In this document: piece by piece, positions 37,161 through 48,906 of the stretch | Numbering within the stretch: position 1 is the first letter of the stretch | Layout: each line of letters starts with the position of its first letter | Assembly: GCF_035046485.1 (NCBI RefSeq) | Contig: NC_085137.1 | Span: 311,685,164 to 311,749,163 of the forward strand | DNA: 64,000 bases | From: Aedes albopictus | Taxonomy: Eukaryota > Arthropoda > Insecta > Diptera > Culicidae | Direction: 5' to 3' | The notes under the pieces: model-generated | Seen by the model: the letters and a program-made list of their open reading frames with translations, nothing else | What the model was told of the DNA's origin: nothing | Databases searched by the model: none | Made by a program: the position numbers and the translations under genes

Positions 37161-37439
37161 TTTAAATGTGGCAATGGCAACACTGCTTTGATGTTCACTA
37201 TTGTACAAAGCGGTACGCTCTGAAGAGAGAAGTCGTTGATTTGGGCATGACTGCTTTAGATACAAAAGTAAATATAGATTCTGGGGCAACGAGTGAAATT
37301 AATCTTATTAGCTAAATAACTCCCACCGATTTTCACGTGTTTACCTTTCGAAAAAGCTGACCGGTTGGTACGAGATGTCCCCAATCAATGGCTTTATTAG
37401 AACCAAAAAACGCAGCACAGGCTGCTTCAATGCAGGCAA

Positions 37440-38760
37440 TATATTTCTGATGTAGGTTACCTTACCTTACCGGTCAGACTAAGGCCTGAGTAACTTCTGT
37501 TGTACATAGGAGTCGTCTCCATTTTACTCGGTCCATGGCTGTGTATCTCCAGTTCCGCACTCTGCGAAGGGTTCGCAGATCGTCCTCTACTTGCTCGACC
37601 CACCTAGCTCGCTGCGCACCACGTCTTCTTGTACCGATCGCATATATCTCTCGAGAACCATTTTAGACGGGATGCTATTCGACATCCTGATATTATGTTT
37701 CCAGTTCAAAACCGAATTAGCGACATTTTTTCTTTGACTTCCGCTGCTTTTGCCTTGCGTCAAACACAATGTCGGAAGTGGGGCGCTGTATTGTACACCT
37801 GGTGCTCTATACAGCGCCCCACTTCCGACATTGTGTTTAACGCAAGGCAAAAGCAGCGGAAGTCAAAGAAAAAATGTCGCTAATTCGGTTTTGAACTGGA
37901 AACATAATAACGTGATCCGCCCACAGTAGCCTCCCGATTTTCGCGGTGCTGACTATGGTTGGTTCTCTCAGCAGCTGATGCAGTTCGTGTTTCATTCGCT
38001 TTCTCCAAGTCCTACCTTCCATCTGCACTCCGCCGTAGATGGTACGCAACACCTTCCGTTCAAAAACTCCAAGTGCGCGTTGGTCCTCTGCACGTAGAGT
38101 TCATGCTTCGTGGCCATAGAGAACTACCGCGGTATACCGGTCTAATCAGCGTTTTGTAGGTAGATAGCTAACTTGTGTGTGACGGTGAACTTTGTTCGAT
38201 CGTAGAGATCTGTGGAGTCCAAACTAAGCTCAATTGCCTGTCACAATGTGACCCTGAATTTGTCTGCTAGTGCCGTTGTCGGCGGTCACCAGTGAATCTA
38301 AGTAAACGGATTCTTCAACCGCTTCGATTTCATCACCGTTGTACCTTTCCGCCATCGTCTCAAATTTGCGAGCAGTAATATCAGTATCATCAGCGAAATC
38401 AAGCAGCTGAACGGACTTCATGAAAATCGTTCCACTCGTGTTTATCCCCGCTCTTCTTATTACACTCTCTAAAAAGTAATGTACTTATGACAAACATGTG
38501 ATACAGGAATCACTGTAAATTTGAGCTTGAAATGAGTGCCATTCAAGTCAGTCTTGTTAGAATTTTCTTGACAGTTTGTACGTGTATCACACTCGTATCA
38601 CATATCTGTCTGGGGTATTAAGCACCATGCAATCACCTAGCCGCAATTCTCTGCGAGATTCAAAGGGACTCGAGAGTGTAACTGATACTCGAACTATACG
38701 CATATCACTCTATCCATCGTCGCCTTGATCAATGGTATCAGTTTGTCCGGGAATCCGGGA
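37440..38760 (-). pseudogene. RTE-type LINE fragment, degraded
   Basis: Parallels 49078-50120 of the long LINE copy. It starts with the 3' tail TTACCTTACCTTACCGGTCA, then the C-terminal region and the reverse transcriptase segment around FADD (LLDFADDTDITARKFETMAE on the minus strand at about 38335-38405). It is broken by a hairpin MITE (37693-37907), a small insertion at about 38470-38620, and many substitutions. The 5' part is missing. Confidence 0.8.
37693..37907. mobile_element. near-perfect hairpin TA-MITE in the LINE fragment
   Basis: TTATGTTTCCAGTTCAAAAC at the left pairs with GTTTTGAACTGGAAACATAA at the right; the arms are about 97 bp with a loop of about 20 bp. TA lies on each side (37691-37692, 37908-37909). 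The intact LINE copy reads CCTGATGACGTG at the site, supporting a clean TA insertion. Confidence 0.85.
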
Positions 38761-38822
38761 TGTAGGTATTACAAACAGAAATAATGACAAAAAAAATGAT
38801 AGAAGTGGTCGATTCTATAGTA

Positions 38823-39605
38823 CCGTAATCCGGGGTAACATTGATCAGAATTTTCGATCTTTCTTGAATAATTCTCTTGTTAAAGCAAATTTTACATGAT
38901 TTATATTTTTAAAACAAGTACTGGCCCTCTGAGTATGTGTTAAGCTATTCGAAAAAGTATTGTGAAACTTTAGATCATGTTAAAATAAGCTTTTTAATCT
39001 AATTTTTGATTTTGTAGATTTGGGGTAACATTGATCATGCCAGTCATCAATGTTCGTTTGTGTTAAAAATACCCTTACTTACTAAATTCGGGGTCGCTGA
39101 TTTCGAATATGTTGTCCAAATTTTTACAAGTTATGTACTTTTTTAGTTATTTTGAGAATAAAATCCTCCAAATCGCGAATAACGCCTAAAGGTAGGCAAT
39201 TGCTTAAGGAATTGGTAGTCTACTTTTAATAAATCGTATATTTTATTACAAAAAAGCATTTTCATAAAAGTTTCGTTCATTAAATCCATCTCTAGGATAT
39301 CATATTGAAGTAATACAGTGATTTCTATCCTCATATTGTATCTAGTATTCATGCCAAGCATGAATGTTTGACAATGTATTTCATTGCGTTACGAAACACA
39401 GTTATGGAAAAATCGATTTATTTCAATGTTTATGAAATTCAATTTTGAAGAATAACATGTCATTTAATAGCTAAATAACAGCAGATTACGATATACCATT
39501 CGATAGCAGAAACTGATTCAATGTAAAATACTTGTTTGAACATTTTATGAGGTCGGTCAAGCCGATCAATGTTACCCCGCTGATCAATGTTACCCCGGAT
39601 TACGG
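38823..39605. mobile_element. 783-bp TA-MITE, copy 1
   Basis: The ends CCGTAATCCGGGGTAACATT and AATGTTACCCCGGATTACGG are flanked by TA (38821-38822, 39606-39607). An inverted twin of exactly the same length lies at 54641-55423. The shared 72-codon open frame is identical in both copies but has no recognised domain, so I do not call it a gene. Confidence 0.88.
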
Positions 39606-39607
39606 TA

Positions 39608-39985
39608 TACTGACGGCTGACAACAACGTGAGTCGTGAAATTCTAGACGCATCATCAGCGGAAGTTGGGCCTACTAGGGCTCCAGAAGAAGCTGCGGTCT
39701 AGAAAGATACACAAAATGCTAATAAGACCGGTGATCCTCTACGGACACGAGACACAGACCATGCTCGTGGTATGCAGGAGAACGGTGCTTGGCGGAGAAG
39801 GATGAACCACGAGCTCACTGCACTTTACGGTGAACCCAGCATTCAGAAGGTGGCCAAAGCCGGAAGGATACGATAGGCAAAGCATGTTGCAATAATGCCG
39901 GCTAACAACCCTGCAAAGCTGGTGTTCGCTACTGATCCGGTTGGCACAAGGAAACGTGGAGCACAGAGAGCACGATGAACGGTGG
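39608..39985 (+). pseudogene. RTE-type LINE fragment
   Basis: Equivalent to 9650-9910 plus 18870 onward of the interrupted LINE. It runs from the DNNVSREI region through CTCCAGAAGAAGCTGCGGTC and ATAAGACCGGTGATCCTCTA to GGAAACGTGGAGCACAGAGA. Frameshifted. It gives the uninterrupted sequence at the site where the 9-kb element inserted elsewhere. Confidence 0.75.
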
Positions 39986-40572
39986 GACGAAAGGCCAAAA
40001 ACGTGAACTTTTTTCAGTAGCGTCTTTAAACGTGATTTTTCTAAAAAATAAGGCGCGTCCGAAGGCGTTTGACTTTAGTTCGCAACTTTGCCACAGGCGG
40101 CGCTCCAAATATATTTGCCGAAGACATCAACCCGCTATCTATCCATTGTTTCAAGATACAGACGTTTTTTATGAATGGACCCCAAAAAATCGTTTTGTTC
40201 ATACATTTCGAAAACGCGCAGTTTTAGAAAGTTTCAATGCTCTGCAAAGTTAGGGTAAAAAATCAAGCTTTGAACTAGTCAAATTGTAATCTTAATTTGA
40301 ACCATTTCAAAATTCATTAAAACGACGTACTTTTCAGGCAAATATTGTCCCGAAAAAGATGTTAAACAGCTTTCCGTAATATAACCTGATAACATGGACT
40401 TTAAAAGCATTGAAAAAAGCGTTTTTGTCATGGAAAACAGGCAATTGAAAAATCACTGTGATTTCACCCATTTCCCCCAAGAGAAAGCACATTTTCGAAG
40501 CACTCGTACAGCTCACGCATTGTATCTAACGCAATAAGTGAACACGTCAAATGAAAGCTTATATCGTAGAAT
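39986..40572. other. unassigned DNA
   Basis: Follows the LINE fragment; holds a 92-codon frame (39975-40253) without recognisable domains. Nothing else recognised. Confidence 0.45.
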
Positions 40573-40864
40573 CACAGAGAACAGACATCCAAGTCCAGTT
40601 CCGAAACTGTGTAAGGAATTTAACGGCCATTTGAAATCGGCAACACAAGTGGCAATAGCGTGGCGCTGCAATCGGTTAATTTCCCATACTAATTGAATTC
40701 ACCACTTGAAATGTTTCAATTCACCACTGACTGTGGCAATATGGTGTTGGTGGCGTTAGTGTTGTCATCGTGTGTTGGTTTGCAACCTTACTTAAGTAAA
40801 GATTCAAATCCTTACACAACTTTCCGAATGAAATTTGTTCTAGCCTGGATGTCTGTTCTCTGTG
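40573..40864. mobile_element. 7-bp-TSD MITE, copy 2
   Basis: The same CACAGAGAACAGACATCCA ends, flanked by GTAGAAT (40566-40572, 40865-40871). 292 bp, closely similar to 29676-29968. Confidence 0.9.
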
Positions 40865-41116
40865 GTAGAATCGACCAACCGAATAATATTCCTCAATATT
40901 TCTCTTAAAATTATCAAATTTAAGTGATTCTTACTTGGAGAATGTTATCTTAAGTTGAACCATTTGTAATCTAAATTTGAACTAGTAAACGGGGGTGAGC
41001 TTCTAGTGTTGGCCTGTAGATTGCGCTAGTGGTTGCTTTGTTTACTCTTGGGGGATGGAAAAATCCAAATTTAGTTTCCAAATTCCTATATAAATTCCTT
41101 TATAAAGAATTTCGAA

Positions 41117-41430
41117 CACAGAGAACAGACATCCAAGTCCAGTTCCGAAACTGTGTAAGGAATTTAACGGCCATTTAAAATCGGCAACACGAGTGGCAAT
41201 AGCGTGGCGCTGTAATCGGTTAATTTCCCATACTAATTTTATTCACCACTTGAAATGTTTCAATTCACCACTGACTGTGGCAATATGGTGTTTGGTGGCG
41301 TTAGTGTTGTCATTGTGTATTGGTTTGCAACCTTACTCAAGTAAAGATTCAAATCCTTACACAACTTTCCGAATGAAATTTGTTCTAGCCTGGATGTCTG
41401 TTCTCTGTGCCTGGATGTCTGTTCTCTGTG
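41117..41430. mobile_element. 7-bp-TSD MITE, copy 3, with duplicated right terminus
   Basis: Flanked by TTTCGAA (41110-41116, 41431-41437). The last 21 bp (CCTGGATGTCTGTTCTCTGT plus G) occur twice in tandem (41389-41409 and 41410-41430). The target duplication lies after the second copy, so the duplicated end was part of the element when it inserted. Confidence 0.9.
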
Positions 41431-41437
41431 TTTCGAA

Positions 41438-42094
41438 CATTCTGAGTTGAGATTCCACTGCCTAATGAAAAATAGGTATGAGAATTAGCAGATTCATGTG
41501 ATTTTTCATTGTTTAGCATGGAATTGGCTGTTTTGTGAGTTGCTCGAGCTGCTGCCGCCAGTAGTTCAAATTAAGATTAAAATTGGTTCAAATTATGATT
41601 ACGATGGTTCAAATTAAGATTAAAATCATTGTTGATGAAAAATCGATTATTTCAATGAAATTCGGTGCAAATACAAACTTTTTACCATTTAACAGAAAGC
41701 TTATACCCGTGGCTTTCATGTACATACGATTTTGCCGTAGTAAATTATTTCCATGTGGGAGAAAAAATCACTTGAAATTTGCACTGCTTCAGAAAGCCGC
41801 AATTTGGTTCAAATTTTGATTACCTACCCTACCTATGTAAAATGTCAAAATGTTGTAGAAGTGAATAGGGCTCTAAAATGTCAATAGGGTGAATTATGGC
41901 TATTTTGAGCATAAAAGAGCAGTTTTTCAAGGCTCAATAGCTATCTTGATTCAAATGGATGCAAAATAAACCCCACTAGGTTCAAAATGTATTATTATTA
42001 GTTGGATATCCTGATGTTTTCGGCTGTATCCCGCGTATCTTAAGTAGGGGTTTTTAATATAACTACACATTGTTTTTGGCGCTAAAAGAATAAA
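41438..42094. other. unassigned DNA
   Basis: Contains several GGTTCAAATTAAGATTAAAA-like words in a row (41560-41630). No gene or element ends recognised. Confidence 0.4.
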
Positions 42095-42545
42095 ATCGCA
42101 ATGGGCGGACCAGGTGGAGCGTGACCTGGCGAGCATTGGGCGCGACCGAAGGTGGAGAGCGGTAGCCACAAACCGAATATTGTAGCCTACTATTGTTAAT
42201 TATGTCTAGTCTTAAATGTGATGTTGAGCAAATAAATGCATGTGTGTACGTTCGGCAACAAAATTATCGCGTAAAAAAACTGCGTAACTTTGAGAAATCA
42301 AGCAAAATGGCGTAATAAAAGGATCGTCTAGCTTCGAGAAAACGCGTCCGGTAAAAAAATAGTTCTCGAGGGCAATCCGACCGGTGAAAGATGACGTGGT
42401 GTGCAGCGAGCGAGATGATCAATCAAGTGGAGGACAATCAGCGGGCCCTTAGCAGAGTGCGTGACTGGAGACGCACAGCCATGGACCGATTCGAATGCAG
42501 GCGACTCCTACAAACAGCAGAGGACACTCAGGTCTTAGTCTGACC
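42095..42545 (+). pseudogene. RTE-type LINE 3' fragments
   Basis: 42095-42170 (GGGCGGACCAGGTGGAGCGT and following) and 42410-42545 (GAGATGATCAATCAAGTGGA to GCAGAGGACA) both encode pieces of the LINE C-terminus pattern W.DQVE.DL and DWR..AMDR. They appear to be remains of two copies separated by unrecognised DNA. Confidence 0.55.
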
Positions 42546-43100
42546 AACAAGACTTAGAGGCTGGTGGTCCCATTGAGATAACCAGACCAGCCTCTGTCCA
42601 GCAACTTTTATACCTCCACGGCACCGACCGGGCTGTGAGCAATCTAAGGGAAGATCGGGTAACCAATCACGGTGGGAAATATCCTCATGTTCATGATTCT
42701 ACCATGGAAAGACTGGAAAAGTGAAAGCAACACAAAGACCGCTTCGATATATTGCTTTTTTCACTGAAAATTTTCGTTGCTTCGCTGAGTTACACGACGT
42801 TTTGTTCCATCGAAGGCGAATCGCTAGATTGCACACTAACACGACAAAAAAAATTGTCAACAAACACTTAACTGACAGTGAAATGCTCTATTGCATGACA
42901 ACAATCGACTCACACAACCAACAAATGACCGCCGTCAAATATCAGGATTACCAACTGTCCGGCGCGACTGCTGTCATATTTCTTTATCGCCGGATCTGGC
43001 GCTGGGTCTTCGGCGCGGAAACCCCAAAGGTGGGAATAAAATTTTGGGGCTTGCGCGCAATAGTAGAAAAGAATAAATTTACGCGCTGTACAAACTGTGT
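42546..43100. other. unassigned DNA
   Basis: A 137-codon frame (42721-43134) runs into the next MITE and has no recognised domain. Nothing else identified. Confidence 0.4.
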
Positions 43101-43439
43101 TACCGTCTACCCCCGTTGGTTTGACCTCATCTAATCTGAATACTTTTTAATTTGACCCCCTCTAATCTGCAAATCGTTCAAACTAAAAACGGTTCAAACG
43201 TCATTCTGTTCATGGCACGGGGTGAAACAGAACGCAGAATCAAAACAAAACAGCAAAAAGGGTTGCCATCAGTGTGTTTTTCGATGCCAACAGGGTTACT
43301 AGAAGTTCAAATTAAAAAATAAACCCCGTTGCACAGTGGGAAAAAACCGACCCAAAAAGGCACCTAATTATTGCGGCTGATTGCGATCTTTGAAGCCCAT
43401 CTTTTCCGAATGGAAAAATGCCAAGGAATCGATTGGTGA

Positions 43440-44410
43440 TAGTTTCATTCACCGGAATTGAGTGTAAGTGTCCATTTTGCCCCATTTTCCCCTAAAAACA
43501 CTGTTTTTCTGAATTAAATAATGGTTTCATCTGATTGCGGCTAACCAACCAATTTTTTATTGATGTAGAATTGACAGGTGCATTTAATGGAGCATACCTC
43601 GATCTGTGTCTCTGACTGGAAGTGCCCATTTTGCCTCATTTTCCCCTAAAAATACAGTTATTCTGGATTAAAAAACAGTTTCAACTGATTGCGGATAACC
43701 AACCATTTTTTTCTTGATGTAGAATTTACAGGTGCATTCTATGGGGCACACCTTGATTTGTGTCATTGAATAAAAGTGCCCATTTTGCCTCATTTTCCCC
43801 TAAAATACAGTTATTCTGAATTGAAAAATAGTTTCAACTGGTTGCGGCCAACCAACTAATTTTTACCTGATGTAGAATCAACCGGCACATACTTTGGGGT
43901 GCACCTCGATATATGTCATTGACTGGAAGTGCCCATTTTGCCTTATTTTCCCCTAAAATACTGTTTTTTCTGAATTAAAAATTAGTATCAACTGATTGCG
44001 GCTAACCAACCAATTTTTACCTGATGTAGAATCAACCGGCGCATGCTTTGGGGCACACCTTGATCTGTGTCGTTGACTGGAAGCACCCATTTTGTCTTAT
44101 TTTCCCCTAAAAATACTATTTTTCTGAATTATACAATTGTATCAACTGATTGCGGCTAATCAATCAATTTTTACTTGATGTAGAATTAACCGGCACATAC
44201 TTTAAGGTTCACCTCGTTTTGTGTCTTTGTGTGGTAGTGCCCATTTTGCTCCATTTTCCCCTAAACTACGGATTTTCTGGATTTAAAAATAGTTTCAATT
44301 GATTACAGCTAATCAATATTTTGTTGATGATGTAGAATCGACCTATGCATAGTATGGACTACACCTTGCGCTAAGCGTTAGTCTGAAATTGTCCGTTTAA
44401 CCAATTTTCC
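43440..44410 (+). repeat. 154-bp tandem repeat, left arm
   Basis: About six to seven units with ATTTTCCCCTAAAA at about 43487, 43641, 43795, 43948, 44102 and 44259, plus CAACTGATTGCGGCTAACCA and a TTGATGTAGAAT-like word in each. The units diverge toward the centre. Confidence 0.85.
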
Positions 44411-44414
44411 CCTA

Positions 44415-44697
44415 CACTAAATTCTTTTTTTACACGATCTTTTTTTACGCGGTTTTATTTTACACGATTTTTTTTTACACGATTTTCTCGAAATTACGCG
44501 ATGTGCTTTTGGAAAGATTCTTCTCTCCTGGTCGCTTTTTACTTCCGACGGGGCTCAAATTTCTACCAGAGATCTCTCTTATCATCCTTGATACCCTGTC
44601 AAAATTTTAGGATGATCCGATAAAAAAAGTTTTGAAAACTTTTTTACACGATTTTTTTTACGCGGAACAAAAAATCGCGTAAAAACAGAATTTAGTG
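44415..44697. mobile_element. TA-MITE nested in the Transib-like foldback
   Basis: CACTAAATTCTTTTTTTACA at the left and TAAAAACAGAATTTAGTG at the right, flanked by TA (44413-44414, 44698-44699). Inner words TTTTTTACACGATT and TACGCGG repeat near both ends. No coding content. Confidence 0.8.
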
Positions 44698-45029
44698 TAA
44701 TTAGTTCCAACTAATTGCGGTTAACCAAGCATTTTTTTTTTCCTAATGTGAAATTAATCGATGCATTATGACTAGAAGTGCCCATTTCTCCCTTTACCCC
44801 CTAAAACACTGTTTTTCTCGTTTGAGAAACAATTTCAACTTATTTAAGCTAACAAGCTAAGCAATTTAAGCTAACAGCTTAAGCTAACAAAACAAGTTTT
44901 TCCTCATGTAAAATTGATCAGAGCATATTGTCAGACAAACTTTGTGTCATTGATTGGAGGTGGTAATGTTGTCCTTTCTTCCCCTAAAACACTGTTTTAG
45001 TTAGTTGGAACAAACTTTTTAACCCAGAA

Positions 45030-46180
45030 AACAGTATTTTAGGGGAAAATGGGGTGAAACGGGCAATTTAAGACTAACGCATAGCGCGAGGTGTATTCCA
45101 TACTATGCATAGGTCGATTCTATTTCAGGAAAAATATTGGTTAGTTGCAATCAATTGAAACTACATATTTTTAAATCCAGAAAACCCGTAGTTTAGAGGA
45201 AAATGGAGAAAAATAGGCACCACCACCCAAAGACACAGAACGAGGTGTGCCCCAAAATATGCGCCAGTTAATTATACATCAAGCAAAAATCGATTGGTTA
45301 GCTGCAAACAGTTGAAACATGTCTTTAATTCATAAAAATAGCATTTTTAGGGGAAAATGGGGCAAAATGGGTACTTCCAGTCAAAGACACAGATCGAGGT
45401 GCGTCCCAAAGTATGCGCCGGTTAATTCTGAAACAGATTGAAAATGGTTGGTTAGCCGCAATCAGTTAAAACTATTTTTTTAATCCAGAAAAACAGTATT
45501 TATAGGGGAAAATTGTGCAAAATGAGCACTTCCAGTCAAGGACACGGGAAGAGGTGTGCCTCAAGAAATGCACCTGTCAATTCTACATCAAGAAAAATTG
45601 GTAGGTAAGCCGCAATCAGTTGATACTAATTTTTAATTCAGAAAAAACAGTATTTTTAGGGGAAAATGAGGCAAAATGGGCACTTCCAGTCAATGACATA
45701 TATCGAGGTGCACCCCAAAGTATGTGCCGGTTAATTCTACATCAGGTAAAAATTGGTTGGTTGGCCGCGACCAGTTGAAACTATTTTTTAATTCAGAATA
45801 ACTGTATTTTAGGGGAAAATGAGGCAAAATGGGCACTTTCATTCAATGACACAAATCAAGGTGTGTCCCATAGAATGCACCTGTAAATTCTACATCAAGA
45901 AAAAATCGTTGGTTAGCCGCAATCAATTGAAACTTTTTTTTTAATCCAGAAAAACAGTATTTTTAGGGGAAAATAAGGCAAAATGGGCACTTCCAGTCAA
46001 AGACACAGATCGAGGTATGCTCCATAGAATGCACCTGTCAATTCTACATCAATAAAAAATTGGTTGGTTAGCCGCAATCAGATGAAACCATTATTTAATT
46101 CAGAAAAACAGTGTTTTTTAGGGGAAAATGGGGCAAAATGGACACTTACACTCAATTCCGGTGAATGAAACTATCACCAA
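45030..46180 (-). repeat. 154-bp tandem repeat, right arm
   Basis: Seven to eight units in the opposite orientation, each with AGGGGAAAATGRGGCAAAAT, GGCACTTCCAGTCAA and GCCGCAATCAGTTGAAAC. The outermost units match the outermost left-arm units best. Confidence 0.85.
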
Positions 46181-46346
46181 TCGATTCCTTGGCATTTTTC
46201 CATTCGGAAAAGATGGGCTTCAAAGATCGCAATCAGCCGCAATAATTAGGTGCCTTTTTGGGTCGGTTTTTTCCCACTGTGCGTTGGTTTGCATGAATTA
46301 TCGTTCAAACCAACGGAGGTAGACGGTAGTTCAGCTGTCAGCTGTA

Positions 46347-47587
46347 TTGTCGTCGCGGTTGAAACCCGAAGTTTCTCCACACGCGACAATCGATTTTTCT
46401 CCAAATCCATACCTAACGTCGGACGTAGTGCGCCGGGCAGCGAATTTGGCCCTCTATCTAGCGCAGTTTGTTCGATGTACCATGGGTACACAGTCATGGA
46501 TCACTTAGTGGTATTTTTGACCTTCAGAATTCAATTAAAAATAAAGGAAAACAAAAACTACGAAAGCACCGTTGGCTATGTTTTGATTCGAACTTTTCAT
46601 TACCGATCCATTTGAAGTATAATCGCAAGTCATTTCCGCGTAAAAAAGGAATATTTCACTGTTTACAAAATGCCCTATTATGGATCAGCTTCACAGAGTC
46701 CCACATATTATGGATCAATTTTTGCCATATTATGGATCAGTGCAAAATTACTCAAAATTCCAACTCTAATAATAAGTTTGCGTTTGTAAGGCTAAACTAC
46801 GCAGTGTATTCATTATTTTATTGATGGGGTACCCGATTTTACAACAGGAATAAAGAGAAAACAATAAAAAGTCCCGAATCTGTTTATTTCGATAGAGGTG
46901 CGCCACTAGGGTTCAGTGATGCTCTCCATTTTAAGTGTTATTATTATAACTCTGTGTTTTAAGACACCTGGTTTTCAAGGTTACATGCATTTTAATGATA
47001 CTTTTGATATTTTAGGGTAAGATAATTGTATCAAGAGCGTCGAGTGGAACAAAAATCTATATTTGTTTAAAGTGATCCATAATAGCGTCAAACGATCAGT
47101 TTTTGGGTCACATTATGGATCACTGTTGAAAGTCACATTATTTTAGTATTTGAATCCCAGAATGAAACAATACTTCTCTTAATAGATACATACATATCTT
47201 ATCCAACGTGTACGAGCGATTTTTATATCAAAAATGATGGATTTCGACACTTTTGGTGCTTACCGCTGCAGGAGTAGCTTCTTGTGGAATTCGGCTGTTT
47301 ACTGGCAGATGTGAGAGGACAACACTGTCGTTGAATTAAAATACATTTTATTTTCAGATTGAACTTTTGTAAATGACTTTTTATCTCAGAAAACAAATTG
47401 GATCATGCTACAAAAATGAATTTCGTGCCGAAATATATGTTTTGAGCAAGATATCCGACTTTAAACATCAAAGTGATCCGTAACTGTGTGTGATCCATAA
47501 CTGTGTAGGGACGGTACGTCCGACACACGGTTCAAGAAAAAATCGATTTTCGCGTGTCAAAAATTCTGATTTTTAACTACTAGAACA
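46347..47587. mobile_element. TA-MITE copy 2 (213-bp family), split by a 1-kb element
   Basis: 46347-46480 and 47514-47587 match the two halves of 17361-17573, starting TTGTCGTCGCGGTTGAAACC and ending TAGAACAA. TA flanks both ends. Confidence 0.8.
46481..47513. mobile_element. 1-kb element with ATGGATCAC inverted repeats
   Basis: TACACAGTCATGGATCAC at the left and GTGATCCATAACTGTGTA at the right, inside the 213-bp-family MITE. GTAC occurs on both sides (46477-46480, 47514-47517), consistent with a 4-bp duplication. The words TATTATGGATCA and GTGATCCATAA recur inside. No transposase. Confidence 0.6.
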
Positions 47588-47594
47588 ATATAAT

Positions 47595-48906
47595 TCAGGG
47601 GTTCTCAAACTTTTTCAGCTTGCGACCCACTATTGATTGTCATAGAATTTGGCGACCCACCAGCACGTATTTTCATAGCAAACAGCATTTTAGAAAATTT
47701 TGACAGACTTTTGTAATACATTTTATCGTCTTCATAAGTTTTGATAAACTTTCATTCCAGTAGCACTTAATATGGCAAATTTAAAAGATTATTTTTAAAA
47801 TTTACTGAAATTATTTCATTTTTTTGTCAAAATAAGGTTAAGGTGTCTAAGTGATCGGTTTTAGTTGAATCTTTTAGAGATGTTTCCACGTTTCCTATTC
47901 AAATTTAATCAATCTGCTTCATGTAACACTTGTGAACGCCACACATTTTAGGTATTCTATCAAACATTTAAGAATAAAGAGAACATAGAATTTATACAAA
48001 GTCTTTGAAAAAAATTCAATGCTTCTGCAGAACCTTTCAAACAAATCGAGTTGAAAATGTTGTTCTATATTTACGGCGAGAGGAGATTTCAAAATTATTA
48101 TGTTGCCGAATGGTCAGATTAGTCAGATGAGGTTTTAAAATTTCTAATCTAATCTAATAAATCTGAATTTTTACCTGAATCTTACACCTTCTTATTAAAA
48201 TTTCGTAGTTTCAGAATCGATTTCAGAACGCAGAAAGTAGTTTCAACATTGAATATAATCCAGTTAGTCTGTTAGTTATAATATAATTCATGGAATAAAT
48301 TAATGAGGCAGGATCCTGATTTCTTGCATTAACTCAATCCATTCTTCAAGAGAGTATTTGTAAATGATAAATGGATTACAATATTATTCGAAATAAGTTA
48401 ACTAAAACATTTATTACAATATCGTCCAAGCATTCGCCCCACCAAAAATCAGCCCGCGACCCACCAGTGGGTCGCGACCCATACACTGAAATAAATTTTG
48501 TTGTCGTTTCCACCGAATCCATGGTAGAATTAAGAACTGTACCAACAATTTTCAACCGAATGCAAAATTCTGTTAATTGTACTGAAACATTGTCAATATT
48601 ACCATGCGTGTATTACTGTTGACTAAAAACATTCTTGGTTCTACTATTCGGGCATTGTAATTTCGACCATGTAGACTTGAATGTTGCGCGTCTTAGATAA
48701 ACATGGTCAAAACTACAATGTCAAAATAGTAACATCAATAATGTTTTTAGTCAATGGTACTTCACGCTTGGTAATATTGACAATGTTTCAGTACAATTAA
48801 CAGAATTTTGCATTCGGTTGAAAATTGTTGGTACAGTTCTTAATTTTACCATGGATTCGGTGGAAACAACAACAAAATTTATTTCAGTGTAGTTTGAAAA
48901 ACGCTG
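47595..48906. mobile_element. hAT element, non-autonomous, with nested MITE
   Basis: The left end CAGGGGTTCTCAAACTTTTT and CTTGCGACCCAC pair with GTGGGTCGCGACCCATA, which is interrupted by a MITE (48484-48889) and then ends AGTTTGAAAAACGCTG. Flanks are ATATAATT on the left and ATATAATC on the right after removing the second MITE copy, an 8-bp duplication with one mismatch. No transposase. Confidence 0.7.
48484..48889. mobile_element. palindromic TA-MITE (CACTGAAATAAA family), copy 1
   Basis: CACTGAAATAAATTTTGTTG at the left and CAACAAAATTTATTTCAGTG at the right, flanked by TA. It is almost a full palindrome of 406 bp. It splits the hAT element between CCCA and GTTTG. Confidence 0.88.

Larger units (their letters stand above)
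43332..46281. mobile_element. Transib-like foldback element with satellite arms, 2.95 kb
   Basis: The ends CACAGTGGGAAAAAACCGAC and GTCGGTTTTTTCCCACTGTG are perfect and continue inward. CGTTG is present on both sides (43327-43331, 46282-46286), and the intact MITE copy shows the empty site ACCCCGTTGGTTTGCATG. A 5-bp duplication and a CACAGTG heptamer match the Transib consensus CACWRTG exactly. Each arm is about 1.1-1.3 kb of a 154-bp tandem unit in opposite orientation, with ATTTTCCCCTAAAA on the left and TTTTAGGGGAAAAT on the right. No transposase. A TA-MITE is nested near the centre. Confidence 0.8.
43103..46326. mobile_element. TA-MITE copy 2, split by the Transib-like foldback
   Basis: Left part 43103-43331 starts CCGTCTACCCCCGTTGGTTT; right part 46282-46326 ends GGTAGACGG. 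TA flanks both ends (43101-43102, 46327-46328). The family is that of 32667-32935, in the opposite orientation. Confidence 0.85.

Noticed and set aside
38823..39605. The identical 72-codon frame in both 783-bp MITEs as a conserved small protein
   Set aside because: Identity is explained by the recent common origin of the two copies; no domain or start context supports translation.
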